Part shown: in pieces, positions 26,877-36,730 of the stretch
Numbering within the stretch: position 1 is the first letter of the stretch
Layout of the letters: each line of letters starts with the position of its first letter
NCBI RefSeq assembly: GCF_947241125.1
Contig: NZ_OX365700.1
Span: 1,612,001 to 1,676,000, forward strand
From: Nitrospira tepida
GTDB lineage: Bacteria > Nitrospirota > Nitrospiria > Nitrospirales > Nitrospiraceae
Direction: 5' to 3'
DNA: 64,000 bases
Notes under the pieces: model-generated
What the model was told of the DNA's origin: nothing
Database searches by the model: none
The model's input: only the letters and a program-made list of their open reading frames with translations
Translations under genes and position numbers: made by a program

Positions 26877-27611
26877 TTAAGGGGCAACCCAGACTCGGTG
26901 GGAGGCGGTATTGAGGGGTTTGGCAATCTTGTGCACGCCGACCTGGCCGGCATTCATGACATCGTCGCCTCCCTGGGTCTTTCTGGCCGGAATGCGTGCG
27001 GTCGCGAGCAGGAGTCCCTGGGCGTCGAAAAACTCCACCATCACGTCGGCTTGATCGCGCAATGTCCCTTGATAGGCCGTATTCTGCCAGTCCAGCCGGC
27101 GGAGGGCTTGGAAGGTCACCAGGAGGTGGCCTTCCCGATCGTCCTGCACATTGAGAATCTTAATGGCGCGGTTCTGATCCGTTCCGAGCGCGGCGGGATC
27201 GCTGCTTCCTCTGGCGCCGGCCAGCACGATGCGGGAGACATCCTCCGACTCCAGCGAGCCGGAGATTTTGCAGGAGACCGTCGTCCCCTTCTCGGTCTGC
27301 TCGAGCACACGGGTCTCCTTCAGCGCGTCCTTCACGACCTGGTCGAGGATCTGTCGGTTCAAGGCCGAGTCCACCAGAGAAGCCGTCGCGTCCCGATAGA
27401 CCGATGAGGCGCTGACCGCCATCCGTGCGGCCTCACGGCAGGCCAATGCCTTGGCGTCGGCTGCGGATTCGGGCGCATGGAAGGTATAGCGGTAATCTCC
27501 GGTAACCTCGATCTTGGAGGCCTCCGCGGTCTGAGCCAGCCCGGAGAGGAAGACCATCGTGAGCGGACCGATGAGCGAAGCGATGCCGGGTGATCGTCGA
27601 GGCTTGTTCAT
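26877..27611 (-). CDS. Secreted protein of unknown function
   Basis: 244 residues from the ATG at 27611, preceded by CCGGAGG. Signal peptide MNKPRRSPGIASLIGPLTMV to about residue 33. The mature part opens with IEVTGDYRYTFHAPESAADA and KALACREAARMAVSASSVYR, a layout like LPP20 or FlgT-type envelope proteins in which a helix with a conserved Cys follows a beta strand. The second half is beta-rich (VMVEFFDAQGLLLATARIPA). No enzyme motif. Family not firmly named. Confidence 0.66.
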   Translation of the reverse strand: MNKPRRSPGIASLIGPLTMVFLSGLAQTAEASKIEVTGDYRYTFHAPESAADAKALACREAARMAVSASSVYRDATASLVDSALNRQILDQVVKDALKETRVLEQTEKGTTVSCKISGSLESEDVSRIVLAGARGSSDPAALGTDQNRAIKILNVQDDREGHLLVTFQALRRLDWQNTAYQGTLRDQADVMVEFFDAQGLLLATARIPARKTQGGDDVMNAGQVGVHKIAKPLNTASHRVWVAP

Positions 27612-27724
27612 GGAAACCTCCGGGGCGGGAGCTGTCATAAACCAGAACCAGATTCCCGCCGAACTCGTATGTCATCTTACCAACCACGTCGATGCCGAGC
27701 AATCGCCGGCGGAGGCGGGCCAGG

Positions 27725-28699
27725 TCAGGACTTGAGCAGCGTGACAAGTTGCCGGATCGTCATGGGAGCGTTGCCCTCCGCGCGATTGTTGACTAGCACA
27801 TAGGCCGTCCGATGTTCGGACCGGGCCTGCCGGATCAGGGCCACCGTGTCCTGCCTCATCCGCGGCTGAGGCAGAACCAGCCGATTGTAGGGGGCGAATC
27901 GCTCGACCGCCTCCGCGTGGGCCAGGCCCAAGGGGGTCATGAGTCTGGCAACGATGAACGGGGCGGAGAACCGGCCGCCGAGAGACCGATGCTGTGACGC
28001 CAGGTCCGGCATGAGGGACCAGTGGTTGTAGACATGGGCGACGCCGTAGGCCGCGAGCAGATCCCGGTAGCGAGGGCCAAGGACGGCCGGATTGCGGATC
28101 TCGATCGCGTACCGGGGGCCAGGCGGAAGGCGATTCAGAAACGGCTCTAGTCGGCGGAGCAACTCCTCGACGGTCAGGCCGGTCCGCTGGAATTCAAAGA
28201 GAAAGACCCCTAGGGTTTCACCGAGGCCCTGTCGCGCCGGCTCATAGACTACATCTCGAAAGAGATCCGCATCGAGGAATCGAGGGTTTCGGCTTCCCGC
28301 CTTGCTTCCGTAACGGGGAAGCCGCGCAAAGGCAGGGATCGTCAGCTCTTCCCAGACCTTGAGGCAGAAGTGGAAGGTCGGCGGGACCTGGGCGGCATAA
28401 GATGCTAATTGGGAAGACGTTGCCGGACGATAAAAGGTATGATCGATCCCGACCGTGTCGAACAGGGGGCGGTCCTCATGCTGAAAGGCGGCGTATTCGG
28501 AGAGGCACTCCCGGCTGAAGCGGCTCTTGGCATAGGGGCGATGGTAGATCAGGCCTTGCCAGCCTTCATAGGCCCATGAGCTGGTTCCGAAGCGAACCAG
28601 GGCGTCGCCAATAGGGGGACGGCCGGGACCATCGGAAGGATCGGCTCTGTCCTGCTTGTTGAAATCGGCGCTCACGGGCAGGCGTATCGTTGATCGCAT
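27725..28699 (-). CDS. DUF72 domain protein
   Basis: 324 residues. VRFGTSSWAYEGWQGLIYHR, FDTVGIDHTFYRPATSSQLA and YAIEIRNPAVLGPRYRDLLA match DUF72, a TIM-barrel family often placed beside DNA repair or sugar genes; no activity is established. The first 30 residues are variable and the start may be internal. It is divergent from the glucanotransferase gene across about 150 bases. Confidence 0.86.
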   Translation of the reverse strand: MRSTIRLPVSADFNKQDRADPSDGPGRPPIGDALVRFGTSSWAYEGWQGLIYHRPYAKSRFSRECLSEYAAFQHEDRPLFDTVGIDHTFYRPATSSQLASYAAQVPPTFHFCLKVWEELTIPAFARLPRYGSKAGSRNPRFLDADLFRDVVYEPARQGLGETLGVFLFEFQRTGLTVEELLRRLEPFLNRLPPGPRYAIEIRNPAVLGPRYRDLLAAYGVAHVYNHWSLMPDLASQHRSLGGRFSAPFIVARLMTPLGLAHAEAVERFAPYNRLVLPQPRMRQDTVALIRQARSEHRTAYVLVNNRAEGNAPMTIRQLVTLLKS

Positions 28700-28847
28700 G
28701 ACGAATATCGGCCGGAAAGCTTGTCCATGACCATGCAGGACCTCCGTCGCTCCATCGTGCCGGCGTCCGATTGTACTGTTGTTCGGCTGTCGCCGTCATC
28801 GTGACTTGACAGGTCTCGGCGCATCTCGCAGACTTCTACCCGATTCC

Positions 28848-31160
28848 ATGACCGACCATCACGAACCCGATTGCCTCACCGAACTGCTCGGCCATTATGG
28901 CATCGCCGATCACTATTACGATGTCTGGGGGCAACACCATGTCGTTTCGGAGGAGACCAAGCGGGCGGTGCTGGAGGCCATGGGCGTGCCGGCCGGCTCT
29001 CCCGAGCACCTGACCCGGTCTTGGGAGGCGGTGAGGTTCCGGCCGTGGCGGCGGATCTGTGATCCTGTCGTCATCGTCCAGGCCGGGCAACCCTCCGTCA
29101 CCTGTGCGGTGCGGGTTCCTTCCGAAGAGGGCCTGGATGGCGAATGGACTCTCGCCTGGTCCCTCCGCGACGAAGCAGGCCGGACAGTTGCCGACGACCG
29201 CGCCGGTCCCGGATTGGCCCCTGTCGATACGCAATCCATCGAGGGGACCCGCCATATTCAGTTTCAACTCGACATCCCGTTGGCCGTGCCCCTTGGATAC
29301 CATGACCTGTCGGTGGTGGCGACCGTTGGGTCCCGGAGCATCCAAGGCCATACGCTCCTGATCGTGACGCCGTCCGGCTGCTACACGTCCGGCGCCTTTC
29401 AAGACGGCGGACGTGTCTGGGGCCTGTGGACCCAACTCTATGCGCTCAGGTCGCAGCGCAATTGGGGATTCGGCGATTTCACCGACTTTGAGGCCTTGGT
29501 CCGCTGGGCCGCGGCCGATCTCGGTGCCGAGGCGATCGGAGTCAACCCTCTTCATGCGCTCAAGAATCGGCGTCCCCACCATATCAGTCCCTACTCGCCG
29601 AACAGCCGGGTGTACCTGAACGAACTCTATGTCGATGTGGAGCGGGTGCCCGAATTCGCCTCGAGCCCGGGGGCCCAGCGTCTGGTGGCGAGCGATGAAT
29701 TGCGGTCCCGCATCGAGGCCTGTCGAAAATCGGACTGGGTGGACTACGAAGGGGTGCAGGCCGCGAAATGGGCGGTGTTTGAGCAGCTTTTTCACACGTT
29801 CGACGCGACGCATTTCCTCGAAACAGAGGGAGCGCGGAGGGCCTGTACCGGTCGCGGCGAAGCCTTCGAGCGCTATTGCCGGGAACAGGGAGAATCGCTT
29901 GAGCGATACGCCACCTACGCCGCCCTGTCCGAGCACTTTCAACGGTTGTCGCCTCCCATCTGGGTCTGGCGCAAATGGCCCGCCGAGTATCAGCATCCCG
30001 ACAATGACGCGGTCCGGGCCTTCGCCGAGCGTCACCGGGATCGAATCCGGCTCCACCAATACATGCAATGGGTGGCCGAGGAACAGTTGGCCGAGGTCTC
30101 CCGTGTGGCGGCGGATCTTGGGATGCCGGTCGGCCTATACCATGACCTGGCGCTGGGCAACGATCCGAGCGGGGCGGAAGGTTGGCTGCTCCAGGATGTC
30201 CTGGCCATGGAGGCCGACTGCGGCTGTCCTCCCGACGCCTTTGCCATGCAGGGACAAAATTGGGGCTTTCCTCCGTTCAACCCGGTGGCCTTGCGCGAGC
30301 AGGCCTATCGACCCTTTATCCGGTTGGTGCGGCAGAACCTCTCCCGCGGTGGGGCCTTGCGGATCGACCATGTGATGGGGTTGTTTCGGCTCTTCTGGAT
30401 TCCACGGGGGCGGCCGGCGTCGGCCGGCACCTATGTGCACTATCCGTTCGACGATCTGCTCGGCATCCTGGCTTTGGAAAGCGTGCGGGCGAAGACCGTG
30501 GTGGTCGGGGAGGATCTCGGGACCGTGCCGGACTGGGTACGCGAGAAGCTTGAGGCGGTCAACATCCTCTCGTACCGGGTCTTCTATTTTGAGCGGGAAG
30601 CGGACGGATCATGGAAACAGCCGAGCGACTATCCGGTCCGATCCCTGGCGGTGACGACGACCCACGATCTGCCGACGTGGCTGGGGTTTTGGACCGGAGA
30701 AGATCTCGAGACGCGGGCGAAGCTCGGGTTGTTTCCGACGGAGGAGGCACGGCGACAGGCGTGGGAAGAACGGGAGCGGGACAAGACGAAAATCCTGGAG
30801 GCCCTGGCCCGCGCCTCCACGCTTTCCGAATCGCCGGACCGCGTCGAAGCCTCCCGCGCGGTTCAGGCCGAGCGACTCTTGGAGCCGGTCCATCGGTTCC
30901 TGGCCCGTTCTTCGTCCTGTCTGGCGCTGGCCAGCCTGGACGACTGGCTCAGGGAAGTCTCCCAGGTGAACCTGCCGGGGACGGTCGATCAGTACCCCAA
31001 CTGGTCGCGCAAGCTCTCGGTTCCCCTTGAAGCCATGAAGGGCGAACGCCTGGTGCGCAGGCTCGCGCAGGTCATGCGCGAGGAGCGGCCGCCTCGCCGT
31101 CCCGATGATGCGGAGCCAGGGATCGGCACTGACCCTCCATCACGGCCCACGACACCATGA
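28848..31160 (+). CDS. malQ: 4-alpha-glucanotransferase (amylomaltase, GH77)
   Basis: 770 residues from the ATG at 28848. After an N-terminal beta domain (to about 200) comes the GH77 barrel: WGLWTQLYALRSQRNWGFGD, then ALRIDHVMGLFRLFWIP (nucleophile Asp), KTVVVGEDLGTVPDWVREKL (acid/base Glu) and TTHDLPTWLGFW (third Asp). It transfers alpha-1,4-glucan segments in glycogen and maltodextrin turnover, and fits with the glycogen phosphorylase at 54.8-56.9 kb. The stop overlaps the start of a histidine kinase gene by four bases. Confidence 0.94.
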   Translation: MTDHHEPDCLTELLGHYGIADHYYDVWGQHHVVSEETKRAVLEAMGVPAGSPEHLTRSWEAVRFRPWRRICDPVVIVQAGQPSVTCAVRVPSEEGLDGEWTLAWSLRDEAGRTVADDRAGPGLAPVDTQSIEGTRHIQFQLDIPLAVPLGYHDLSVVATVGSRSIQGHTLLIVTPSGCYTSGAFQDGGRVWGLWTQLYALRSQRNWGFGDFTDFEALVRWAAADLGAEAIGVNPLHALKNRRPHHISPYSPNSRVYLNELYVDVERVPEFASSPGAQRLVASDELRSRIEACRKSDWVDYEGVQAAKWAVFEQLFHTFDATHFLETEGARRACTGRGEAFERYCREQGESLERYATYAALSEHFQRLSPPIWVWRKWPAEYQHPDNDAVRAFAERHRDRIRLHQYMQWVAEEQLAEVSRVAADLGMPVGLYHDLALGNDPSGAEGWLLQDVLAMEADCGCPPDAFAMQGQNWGFPPFNPVALREQAYRPFIRLVRQNLSRGGALRIDHVMGLFRLFWIPRGRPASAGTYVHYPFDDLLGILALESVRAKTVVVGEDLGTVPDWVREKLEAVNILSYRVFYFEREADGSWKQPSDYPVRSLAVTTTHDLPTWLGFWTGEDLETRAKLGLFPTEEARRQAWEERERDKTKILEALARASTLSESPDRVEASRAVQAERLLEPVHRFLARSSSCLALASLDDWLREVSQVNLPGTVDQYPNWSRKLSVPLEAMKGERLVRRLAQVMREERPPRRPDDAEPGIGTDPPSRPTTP

Positions 31161-32308
31161 CCAACCGCAACCGGATCGTCCTGGTCATCGCCGCCTTGCT
31201 GTTTGTCACTGTGGTGGTGGTCGAGACGCTCGTGCCGGCCAATGTCGTCGGGGCCTATGCTTTTGTGCTGCCGATCCTGCTGGTCGCCTCCACCCGCAAC
31301 CGCAAATTGCTCTACCTCACCTTGGTCTTCTGCATCATCGCGACCTATATCGGGCTGATGCGGCCGACAAAGCCGGGCCGCTTCGTATCCGCCGTCATCA
31401 ACCGAACCCTGGTGGTCTGTGTGCTTGGAGGGGTCGCCTATCTGGGGCTGACATGGGAGGAACGGAAGGCCAGGGAGGAAGCGGCCAGGGCGGCCCTGGC
31501 CCTGCAAACGGAAAATCTCCTCAAGGCCCATGCGCAGTTGGCCGAGGTGAAGGATGCCTTGAACCGGGCGGAGCGGTTGGCGGCCGTCGGGCAACTCGTG
31601 GCCTCCGTGGCCCATGAAGTCGGTACGCCGCTTCATTCCATCGCCTGGCATGTGCGCGCGCTCCGCGAGGAGGCTGCCTTGACGCCGGACATGGCCAAGC
31701 GCCTCGACACGGTCGAATCCCAAATCAATCGGGTCGTGCTGATCATTCAGGACCTGCTCAGCACCACCAGGCAGCGCAAGCCCAATCCGGCCTGGACGCC
31801 AGCGCTCCAATTGCTCCACTCCGTGGCGGCTCTGATGGAGCCGACCTATGTGACCAAAGGCGTGAAGCTGTCCGTGACCTGCCGGCCCGAGAGCCTGGTT
31901 CTTTGGGCCGATCCGGAGCAGATGCAACAGGTGCTGGTCAATCTGTTGTCCAACGCCCTGGCGGCCACGCCGTCGGGCGGCGAAGTGCTGTTGTCCGCGG
32001 AACAGCAGGCCGTGGATCCGATCGAAGCGGAAGAGTGGCAACGGATTCGAGAAGAGGTGCCGGGGAACGTGGCCGTCCTGTCGGTGGACGACAACGGGTG
32101 CGGGATGCCGCCCGAGCATGTCAGGCAAACGGTCGAGCCGTTCTTCACGACCAAAGAGATCGGAAAGGGCAGCGGGCTCGGCCTGTTTCTCAGCCGGGAA
32201 ATCGTCAAGGCGCATGGGGGGAGGCTCTCAATCCACAGCGAAGTCGGCAAGGGCACGAAGGTGCTCATTGCGCTGCCGATGGAGGATCGAGCGGATCGAG
32301 CCGCGTAG
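31157..32308 (+). CDS. Membrane sensor histidine kinase
   Basis: 383 residues. Four hydrophobic segments in the first 97 residues and almost no periplasmic domain, so the signal is probably sensed in the membrane or cytoplasm. A coiled coil at 100-135, H box LVASVAHEVGTPLHS (His153), N box NLLSNALAATP, GCGMPPE and GSGLGLFLS. It pairs with the sigma-54 activator that follows. ATGA overlap with malQ. Its TAG stop is the first three bases of a mobile element, so the original end of the protein may have differed. Confidence 0.9.
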   Translation: MTNRNRIVLVIAALLFVTVVVVETLVPANVVGAYAFVLPILLVASTRNRKLLYLTLVFCIIATYIGLMRPTKPGRFVSAVINRTLVVCVLGGVAYLGLTWEERKAREEAARAALALQTENLLKAHAQLAEVKDALNRAERLAAVGQLVASVAHEVGTPLHSIAWHVRALREEAALTPDMAKRLDTVESQINRVVLIIQDLLSTTRQRKPNPAWTPALQLLHSVAALMEPTYVTKGVKLSVTCRPESLVLWADPEQMQQVLVNLLSNALAATPSGGEVLLSAEQQAVDPIEAEEWQRIREEVPGNVAVLSVDDNGCGMPPEHVRQTVEPFFTTKEIGKGSGLGLFLSREIVKAHGGRLSIHSEVGKGTKVLIALPMEDRADRAA

Positions 32309-32492
32309 GAGCCTGTCCGACATTGCCGTTCGTGACGAGGTGAAGGAGGTGCTGGCAGATGCCAGGCCGCAGGCCGCGAAGACGGGAAGCGTATTCGCTG
32401 GAATACGTTGAGGATGTTTCGGGGCCGAGAACGAAGCAGATGCCGGTACATCGTTTGCCGCAGTAGAAAGGTCAATGTCGGACAGGCTCCTA
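32306..32492 (+). mobile_element. 187-bp class MITE-like repeat, copy 2
   Basis: 187 bp with 20-bp perfect inverted ends: TAGGAGCCTGTCCGACATTG and its exact reverse complement. Inserted between a histidine kinase and its response regulator. The left TAG is the kinase stop codon; the right end leaves AGG eight bases before the ATG at 32500, so it may also shape that ribosome site. Internal GTATTC-GCTG-GAATAC hairpin. No transposase. Confidence 0.85.
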
Positions 32493-32499
32493 GGAACCG

Positions 32500-33936
32500 A
32501 TGATGCAGCCGAAGGCAAAAATCCTGGTGGTGGACGACGACCAAGTCGCGCGCGAGCTGCTCGTGGAGGCGCTGCAGAAGGAAGGTTATGACGTCGAGAG
32601 CTTCGGGAGCGGCCAGGAGGCGATCGAGCGGGGCCAGCAGCTCCCGGTCGATTTGGTGCTGACGGACATCCGAATGGGAGCCGTGGATGGATTTCATGTG
32701 CTCCGCGAGTTCAAACGCATCAGGCCGGGAACCCCGATCGTGCTGCTGACGGCGTTCGGCTCGTTGGAAGGGGCGATCGAGGCGATCAAGCAGGGCGCCT
32801 ACGACTATCTGGCCAAACCCTTCCGCAAGGAGGAGGTCTGTTTGGTGGTCCAGCGGAGTCTCGATCACGCGAGGCTGCTCCGGGAGAACAGCCGTTTCCG
32901 GGAGGAGCTGCGTGAACGGGCGGTCCTGACCGGCCTCGTGGGGAGCAGCCCGGCCATGTTGGAGGTGTACAAGCTCGTGGCGCGGGTGGCGCAGGGCAAG
33001 AGCACCGTGCTGCTGGAAGGCGAGAGCGGCACCGGCAAGGAACTCGTGGCCCGGGCCATCCACGGGAACAGCCCCCGCCACGAGATGCCGTTTGTGCCGG
33101 TCAACTGCGGCGCCTTGCCCGACGCGCTGCTGGAATCCGAAATGTTCGGTCATGAAAAGGGCGCGTTCACCGGCGCCGTCGGCGTCAAGCACGGCCTGTT
33201 CGAAACCGCGAACGGCGGCACGTTATTTCTGGACGAGATCGGGGAATTGGGGCAGGCGTTGCAGGTGAAACTGCTCCGCGTGATGCAGGATCAGGAAATC
33301 CGCCGCGTCGGCGGCACCAGTTCAGTCAAGGTGGACGTGCGGTTGATCGCGGCGACCAATCGCGACCTGCCAACCCTGGTCAAGGAGGGCCGATTTCGGG
33401 AGGATCTCTTTTATCGGCTCAACGTCGTGCGGATCAAGTTGCCGCCGCTTCGCGAACGGCGCGAGGACCTGGCGATGTTGGCCCATCATTTCTTGCAGAA
33501 GTACACGGGGACGGCCGACCATCCAGTGCGGGGCTTCGCCAGAGAAACCTTGGCGCTGCTCGACCAGTACTCCTGGCCTGGCAATGTGCGGGAATTGGAA
33601 AATGCGATCGAGCGGGCCGTGTCATTAAGCCATGGGCCGGTGGTCTTGCCGGAGGACCTGCCGGAATCCCTCCGCCGCACGGCTCTGGCGCCGCCCTCGG
33701 TTCACCAGGCGGCGCCCGTCCTCGAGAAGGACGACCGGTCCGAATTTCTCCTGACGCTCGAAGAAGTGGAGCGGCGTCACCTGCTCCGTGTGCTGAAGGA
33801 AATGAAAGGCAACAAGGTCAAGACGGCGAAGATTCTCGGGATCGACCGGCGGACGCTCTACCGGATGGCCGAGCGGTTCGGCATCGATCTGGGAGAGGAC
33901 ACGGAAGGGACCGGAGAGAACCCTACAAAAGCTTAA
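32500..33936 (+). CDS. Sigma-54-dependent response regulator (NtrC family)
   Basis: 478 residues. Receiver at 1-120 with Asp56 in [10 protein letters not shown] and KPFRKEE. AAA+ domain with Walker A GESGTGKE (174-181), the sigma-54 contact loop GAFTGA (221-226) and Walker [11 protein letters not shown] (240-249), and the arginine-finger region [14 protein letters not shown] Fis-type helix-turn-helix ends it ([20 protein letters not shown]). Output of the kinase encoded just upstream, activating sigma-54 promoters that I cannot place. Its 3' end overlaps the convergent lipoprotein gene by 14 bases. Confidence 0.94.
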   Translation: MMQPKAKILVVDDDQVARELLVEALQKEGYDVESFGSGQEAIERGQQLPVDLVLTDIRMGAVDGFHVLREFKRIRPGTPIVLLTAFGSLEGAIEAIKQGAYDYLAKPFRKEEVCLVVQRSLDHARLLRENSRFREELRERAVLTGLVGSSPAMLEVYKLVARVAQGKSTVLLEGESGTGKELVARAIHGNSPRHEMPFVPVNCGALPDALLESEMFGHEKGAFTGAVGVKHGLFETANGGTLFLDEIGELGQALQVKLLRVMQDQEIRRVGGTSSVKVDVRLIAATNRDLPTLVKEGRFREDLFYRLNVVRIKLPPLRERREDLAMLAHHFLQKYTGTADHPVRGFARETLALLDQYSWPGNVRELENAIERAVSLSHGPVVLPEDLPESLRRTALAPPSVHQAAPVLEKDDRSEFLLTLEEVERRHLLRVLKEMKGNKVKTAKILGIDRRTLYRMAERFGIDLGEDTEGTGENPTKA

Positions 33937-34396
33937 GCTCGTTCTTGATCAGACGGAGATAATGTTCGGCGCTCTGCCGCAACGGCGGATCGGAGGGAGT
34001 CCAGCTTCCCGCCAGCGATCCCTTGCTCTCGTGGAGCACCGTCAGCAGGAGTTTGGTGGAACGCTCCCCCTCTTCGTTCAGATTGGCCTCGGCCTGCGTG
34101 CGGCCGACTCCGAAACGAACGCGCAACATCCAGTCCCACGGCGCGCGAATTTCCTCCCGATAGCCGGTTTGAATCGATTCCGTCCGGTTTTCGGCGCGGC
34201 CTTGAGCGGATTCGACGGTATAGCCCTCCGAGGCGAACACCTCGAGCACCGCGGCCCGGACCTGATCCATCGGCGCGTCCAGCAGGGCCTCCACCGAATC
34301 GGCTTGCTGGGGCACGGAGGGCGAGGCACAGCCGCCCGCCAACAGCGCGACGATGAATAAGGCCCGTCGGAGCCGAGGGTGGGAGACGGTCGTCAT
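33923..34396 (-). CDS. Lipoprotein of unknown function
   Basis: 157 residues. Signal and lipobox (FIVALLAGGC, Cys23). The mature domain starts with a helix (ALLDAPMDQVRAAVLEVFAS) then EGYTVESAQG and beta strands with VRFGVGRTQAEANLNEEGER, an arrangement found in small envelope lipoproteins. No name. The next gene upstream on this strand (34404) ends eight bases before its start. Confidence 0.68.
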   Translation of the reverse strand: MTTVSHPRLRRALFIVALLAGGCASPSVPQQADSVEALLDAPMDQVRAAVLEVFASEGYTVESAQGRAENRTESIQTGYREEIRAPWDWMLRVRFGVGRTQAEANLNEEGERSTKLLLTVLHESKGSLAGSWTPSDPPLRQSAEHYLRLIKNELKLL

Positions 34397-34403
34397 GATG
34401 GAA

Positions 34404-34646
34404 CTAGCTTGCCAAACGGTGGACCAGATGCGTTTGGGTCTGGGTCACGCCTTCGATCGCGTGAATTTTCTGCAATACCAGCGAGGTCAGCGCGTCCTGA
34501 TCGGGCACCTCCACCAGCGCGATGATGTCGGGTTTGCCCCAACAGGTGTCGATGGTCTTCATCTCCTTGATCTGGGAGAGGAATTTCACCACATCCCGGG
34601 TCTGTCCTGGAGCCACGTTGATCAGAATGTAGGCGCGGTCTGCCAT
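34404..34646 (-). CDS. Stand-alone Lrp/AsnC ligand-binding (RAM) domain protein
   Basis: 80 residues. AYILINVAPGQTRDVVKFLS, CWGKPDIIALVEVPDQDAL and IEGVTQTQTHLVH give the beta-alpha-beta RAM fold. There is no DNA-binding helix-turn-helix. Such proteins form ligand-binding oligomers or modulate full-length Lrp proteins. Precedes the lipoprotein gene in one probable transcript. Confidence 0.88.
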   Translation of the reverse strand: MADRAYILINVAPGQTRDVVKFLSQIKEMKTIDTCWGKPDIIALVEVPDQDALTSLVLQKIHAIEGVTQTQTHLVHRLAS

Positions 34647-34767
34647 ATTGCTACTCCGAAGATAGGATGAGCACCATGCAGCGCGAGGACACTAACGGAT
34701 CGTGATCGACGAAGTCAACGTGGCGGCCGATGAAAGGGACGAAGAGGTTGCAGCCGGTCCGGGGCGG

Positions 34768-36255
34768 TCATTTGGGGGCGATGAACACCTCGACGATCTG
34801 CGCATCGCTGACCCGGGTCAGTTCCGCTTCAAGCCCGCGGGGATTGCCGATCCGGCCTTCCGGATCGTAAATGAAACAGAACAGGGTTTGGTGCCCGGCG
34901 GCGGGAAAGGATGCGGCCTCGGCCGTCAACTGTTCGGCGATTTCGCGGGGTCCCAGCCCGCTCCTGGTCATCTTCGCCAGGACGGCGAGACGGTGGCGCG
35001 GCAGGAGAGACACGGCGCGCGGCGCCGTCGCCGGCCGGCTGGCCGGCCATTCCGTTTGAGCCACCTCGTCGAACTCGTATCGCAACAGCGTGTACAGGAG
35101 GTCGTGAACATCCTGCTCGTCCTGCACGTCGAGGGTGGTTCGATCGTCCCCGCGGAGCCGGAGTTGCCGGACCACGGCGTGGAACCTCGTACAGACCTTT
35201 CTGACGAGATCGAGGGGGTCCTCCGGTTCGCCTTCGCTCCGATCTGATGGGCCGGAGATCTGTCCGACAGCGCCTGCTGTGGTGGCCGGCGGCGGAGAGA
35301 CTTCCGCTCGGATTTCGGTCGGTTGCACGGAGATGGCGGAGGGGAAGGGCGGCTCGGGCTGGACGTGGTCGGGTAGGCGGTCAGGGACGTGCTCTTGAGT
35401 CGGATGCCGGGCCGTGGCGATGGGATCCGGCAGGCGCGTAGGAGGATCGGAGAGGGGCCCCGGGGCCGCAGCAGGCGCGTCTCCCTGATTCGCAGAATCC
35501 CGAACCTGCTCACGGGGCTCGGGCATGCTTGGGACGCCCGGACCCTGACTGGTCCCGGGCGGTGGGGGAGAAGGGGCTGTCTGGGGCGCCGGGGCCTGGT
35601 CCACAGGCGAAAGTCCGTGACGGGCATCGCCCTGCTCTGGAAGCGGCCGCGGCAAGTCGTGGGACAAGTCGTCGGAATGAACGGGTGTGTTCGCCTGTCG
35701 GCTCAAAGGGACGGAGTGATCATCGACCCTGCCGGTGTGGTCCGCCATGAGGGTGGCTGTGACTGGTATCGCAGCGGGTGCAGCGGGCGATAGAGTCGTC
35801 ATCCGGGCCGGCGTTGCGGAAGCCACCGGTCCAGCCGTGGCTGTTGTCGAGACGGGCGGCAGCGCAGCCGGCGCCGATCGGATGGTCGAGGCGTGGCCGG
35901 AAGCGGGCGGGGCGAGCCCCTGCAATTCCAGTTTCTTCCGTTCCAACTGGGCGATCAAGGTTTGGAGCAACGAGATTGTCTCGGCCACTTCCGACGGGGA
36001 ACTGGTGCGGAGGTGATAGGTCTTCCACTGTTGAAATTCAGGTGAGCGCTCCCCAAAGATATACTTGATGCATTCGCGAACCTGGAGTTCCGCCCGCGCC
36101 CTCATTGCATCCCGGTACGGGAACCCTTCCTGTCTGAGATCTTCGACCTGGGTGAGTTGATCTTGCAGCTTGCGGATATTGTCGTTCACCGCTTCGATCG
36201 CGGCGGCGTGCTTGGCTCTGGTGCGGGCCGGGTCCTTGGCGGCGGTTCTAGGCAT
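34768..36255 (-). CDS. Coiled-coil protein with DpnII/MboI-like domain lacking its acidic catalytic residues
   Basis: 495 residues from the ATG at 36255 (one 12 codons upstream is possible). A helical N-terminus with coiled coil (ARTRAKHAAAIEAVNDNIRK), a 200-residue proline-, alanine- and serine-rich linker, then a C-terminal domain from about 350. That domain has LRGDDRTTLDVQDEQDVHDL, LRYEFDEVAQTEWP and FCFIYDPEGRIGNPRGLEAE, the frame of the DpnII-MboI-type PD-(D/E)xK family. Where that family has DFLL and then ExK, this protein has VSLL and LAK, so the acidic residues are missing. Probably a nucleic-acid-binding relic of a nuclease fold. Confidence 0.66.
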   Translation of the reverse strand: MPRTAAKDPARTRAKHAAAIEAVNDNIRKLQDQLTQVEDLRQEGFPYRDAMRARAELQVRECIKYIFGERSPEFQQWKTYHLRTSSPSEVAETISLLQTLIAQLERKKLELQGLAPPASGHASTIRSAPAALPPVSTTATAGPVASATPARMTTLSPAAPAAIPVTATLMADHTGRVDDHSVPLSRQANTPVHSDDLSHDLPRPLPEQGDARHGLSPVDQAPAPQTAPSPPPPGTSQGPGVPSMPEPREQVRDSANQGDAPAAAPGPLSDPPTRLPDPIATARHPTQEHVPDRLPDHVQPEPPFPSAISVQPTEIRAEVSPPPATTAGAVGQISGPSDRSEGEPEDPLDLVRKVCTRFHAVVRQLRLRGDDRTTLDVQDEQDVHDLLYTLLRYEFDEVAQTEWPASRPATAPRAVSLLPRHRLAVLAKMTRSGLGPREIAEQLTAEAASFPAAGHQTLFCFIYDPEGRIGNPRGLEAELTRVSDAQIVEVFIAPK

Positions 36256-36385
36256 CGGACGATGGATGCGGCGTTGGTCGGTTGGGACCATTACATGGGT
36301 CGAAGTCTAGCCGAGGGTATCCGTGCCGGCAAGAAACATGGCAATTTGTGCAGGCGCGAACGGAGTCGATCGAACCGGACCCGGG

Positions 36386-36730
36386 CTACCCGCTCCAGGC
36401 GATGTCATGTCCGGAGGACCCTGCGTGGTTGCGAAGGCGTCGGATTCCGGAGAGCCGTTCTTTGGCGCTTCGAGCATACTTGAGAAACTCCACGCCGAAC
36501 GTGCGCGCTTTGACCCAACGGACGCGGGCCAGGGCAATCGCGATGGGGTCTTCCCCTCCCGGACATTCGATTTGGAGAGAGAGGTAGGTGCCGACTGCCG
36601 GGGTGACTTCGCTCCGAACCGCGCAGCCCGGTCCGGACAGATCGACCAGCCTGCCCTTTCCGGCAACGTCGTCCCCGCAAAACCGTACAGGGTAGCGCAG
36701 CGACACTCGGTGATGTGACCTGGGGCGCAT
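36386..36730 (-). CDS. PilZ-domain protein 1
   Basis: 114 residues. Starts RPRSHHRVSLRYPVRFCGDD, with the arginine cluster of PilZ, then VDLSGPGCAVRSE in place of the D/N-x-S-x-x-G motif, and VRWVKARTFGVEFLKY. Likely c-di-GMP binding, although the RxxxR motif is loose (HHRVSLR). Full domain length. Possibly reads c-di-GMP made by the cyclase at 6.6-7.6 kb. Confidence 0.76.
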   Translation of the reverse strand: MRPRSHHRVSLRYPVRFCGDDVAGKGRLVDLSGPGCAVRSEVTPAVGTYLSLQIECPGGEDPIAIALARVRWVKARTFGVEFLKYARSAKERLSGIRRLRNHAGSSGHDIAWSG

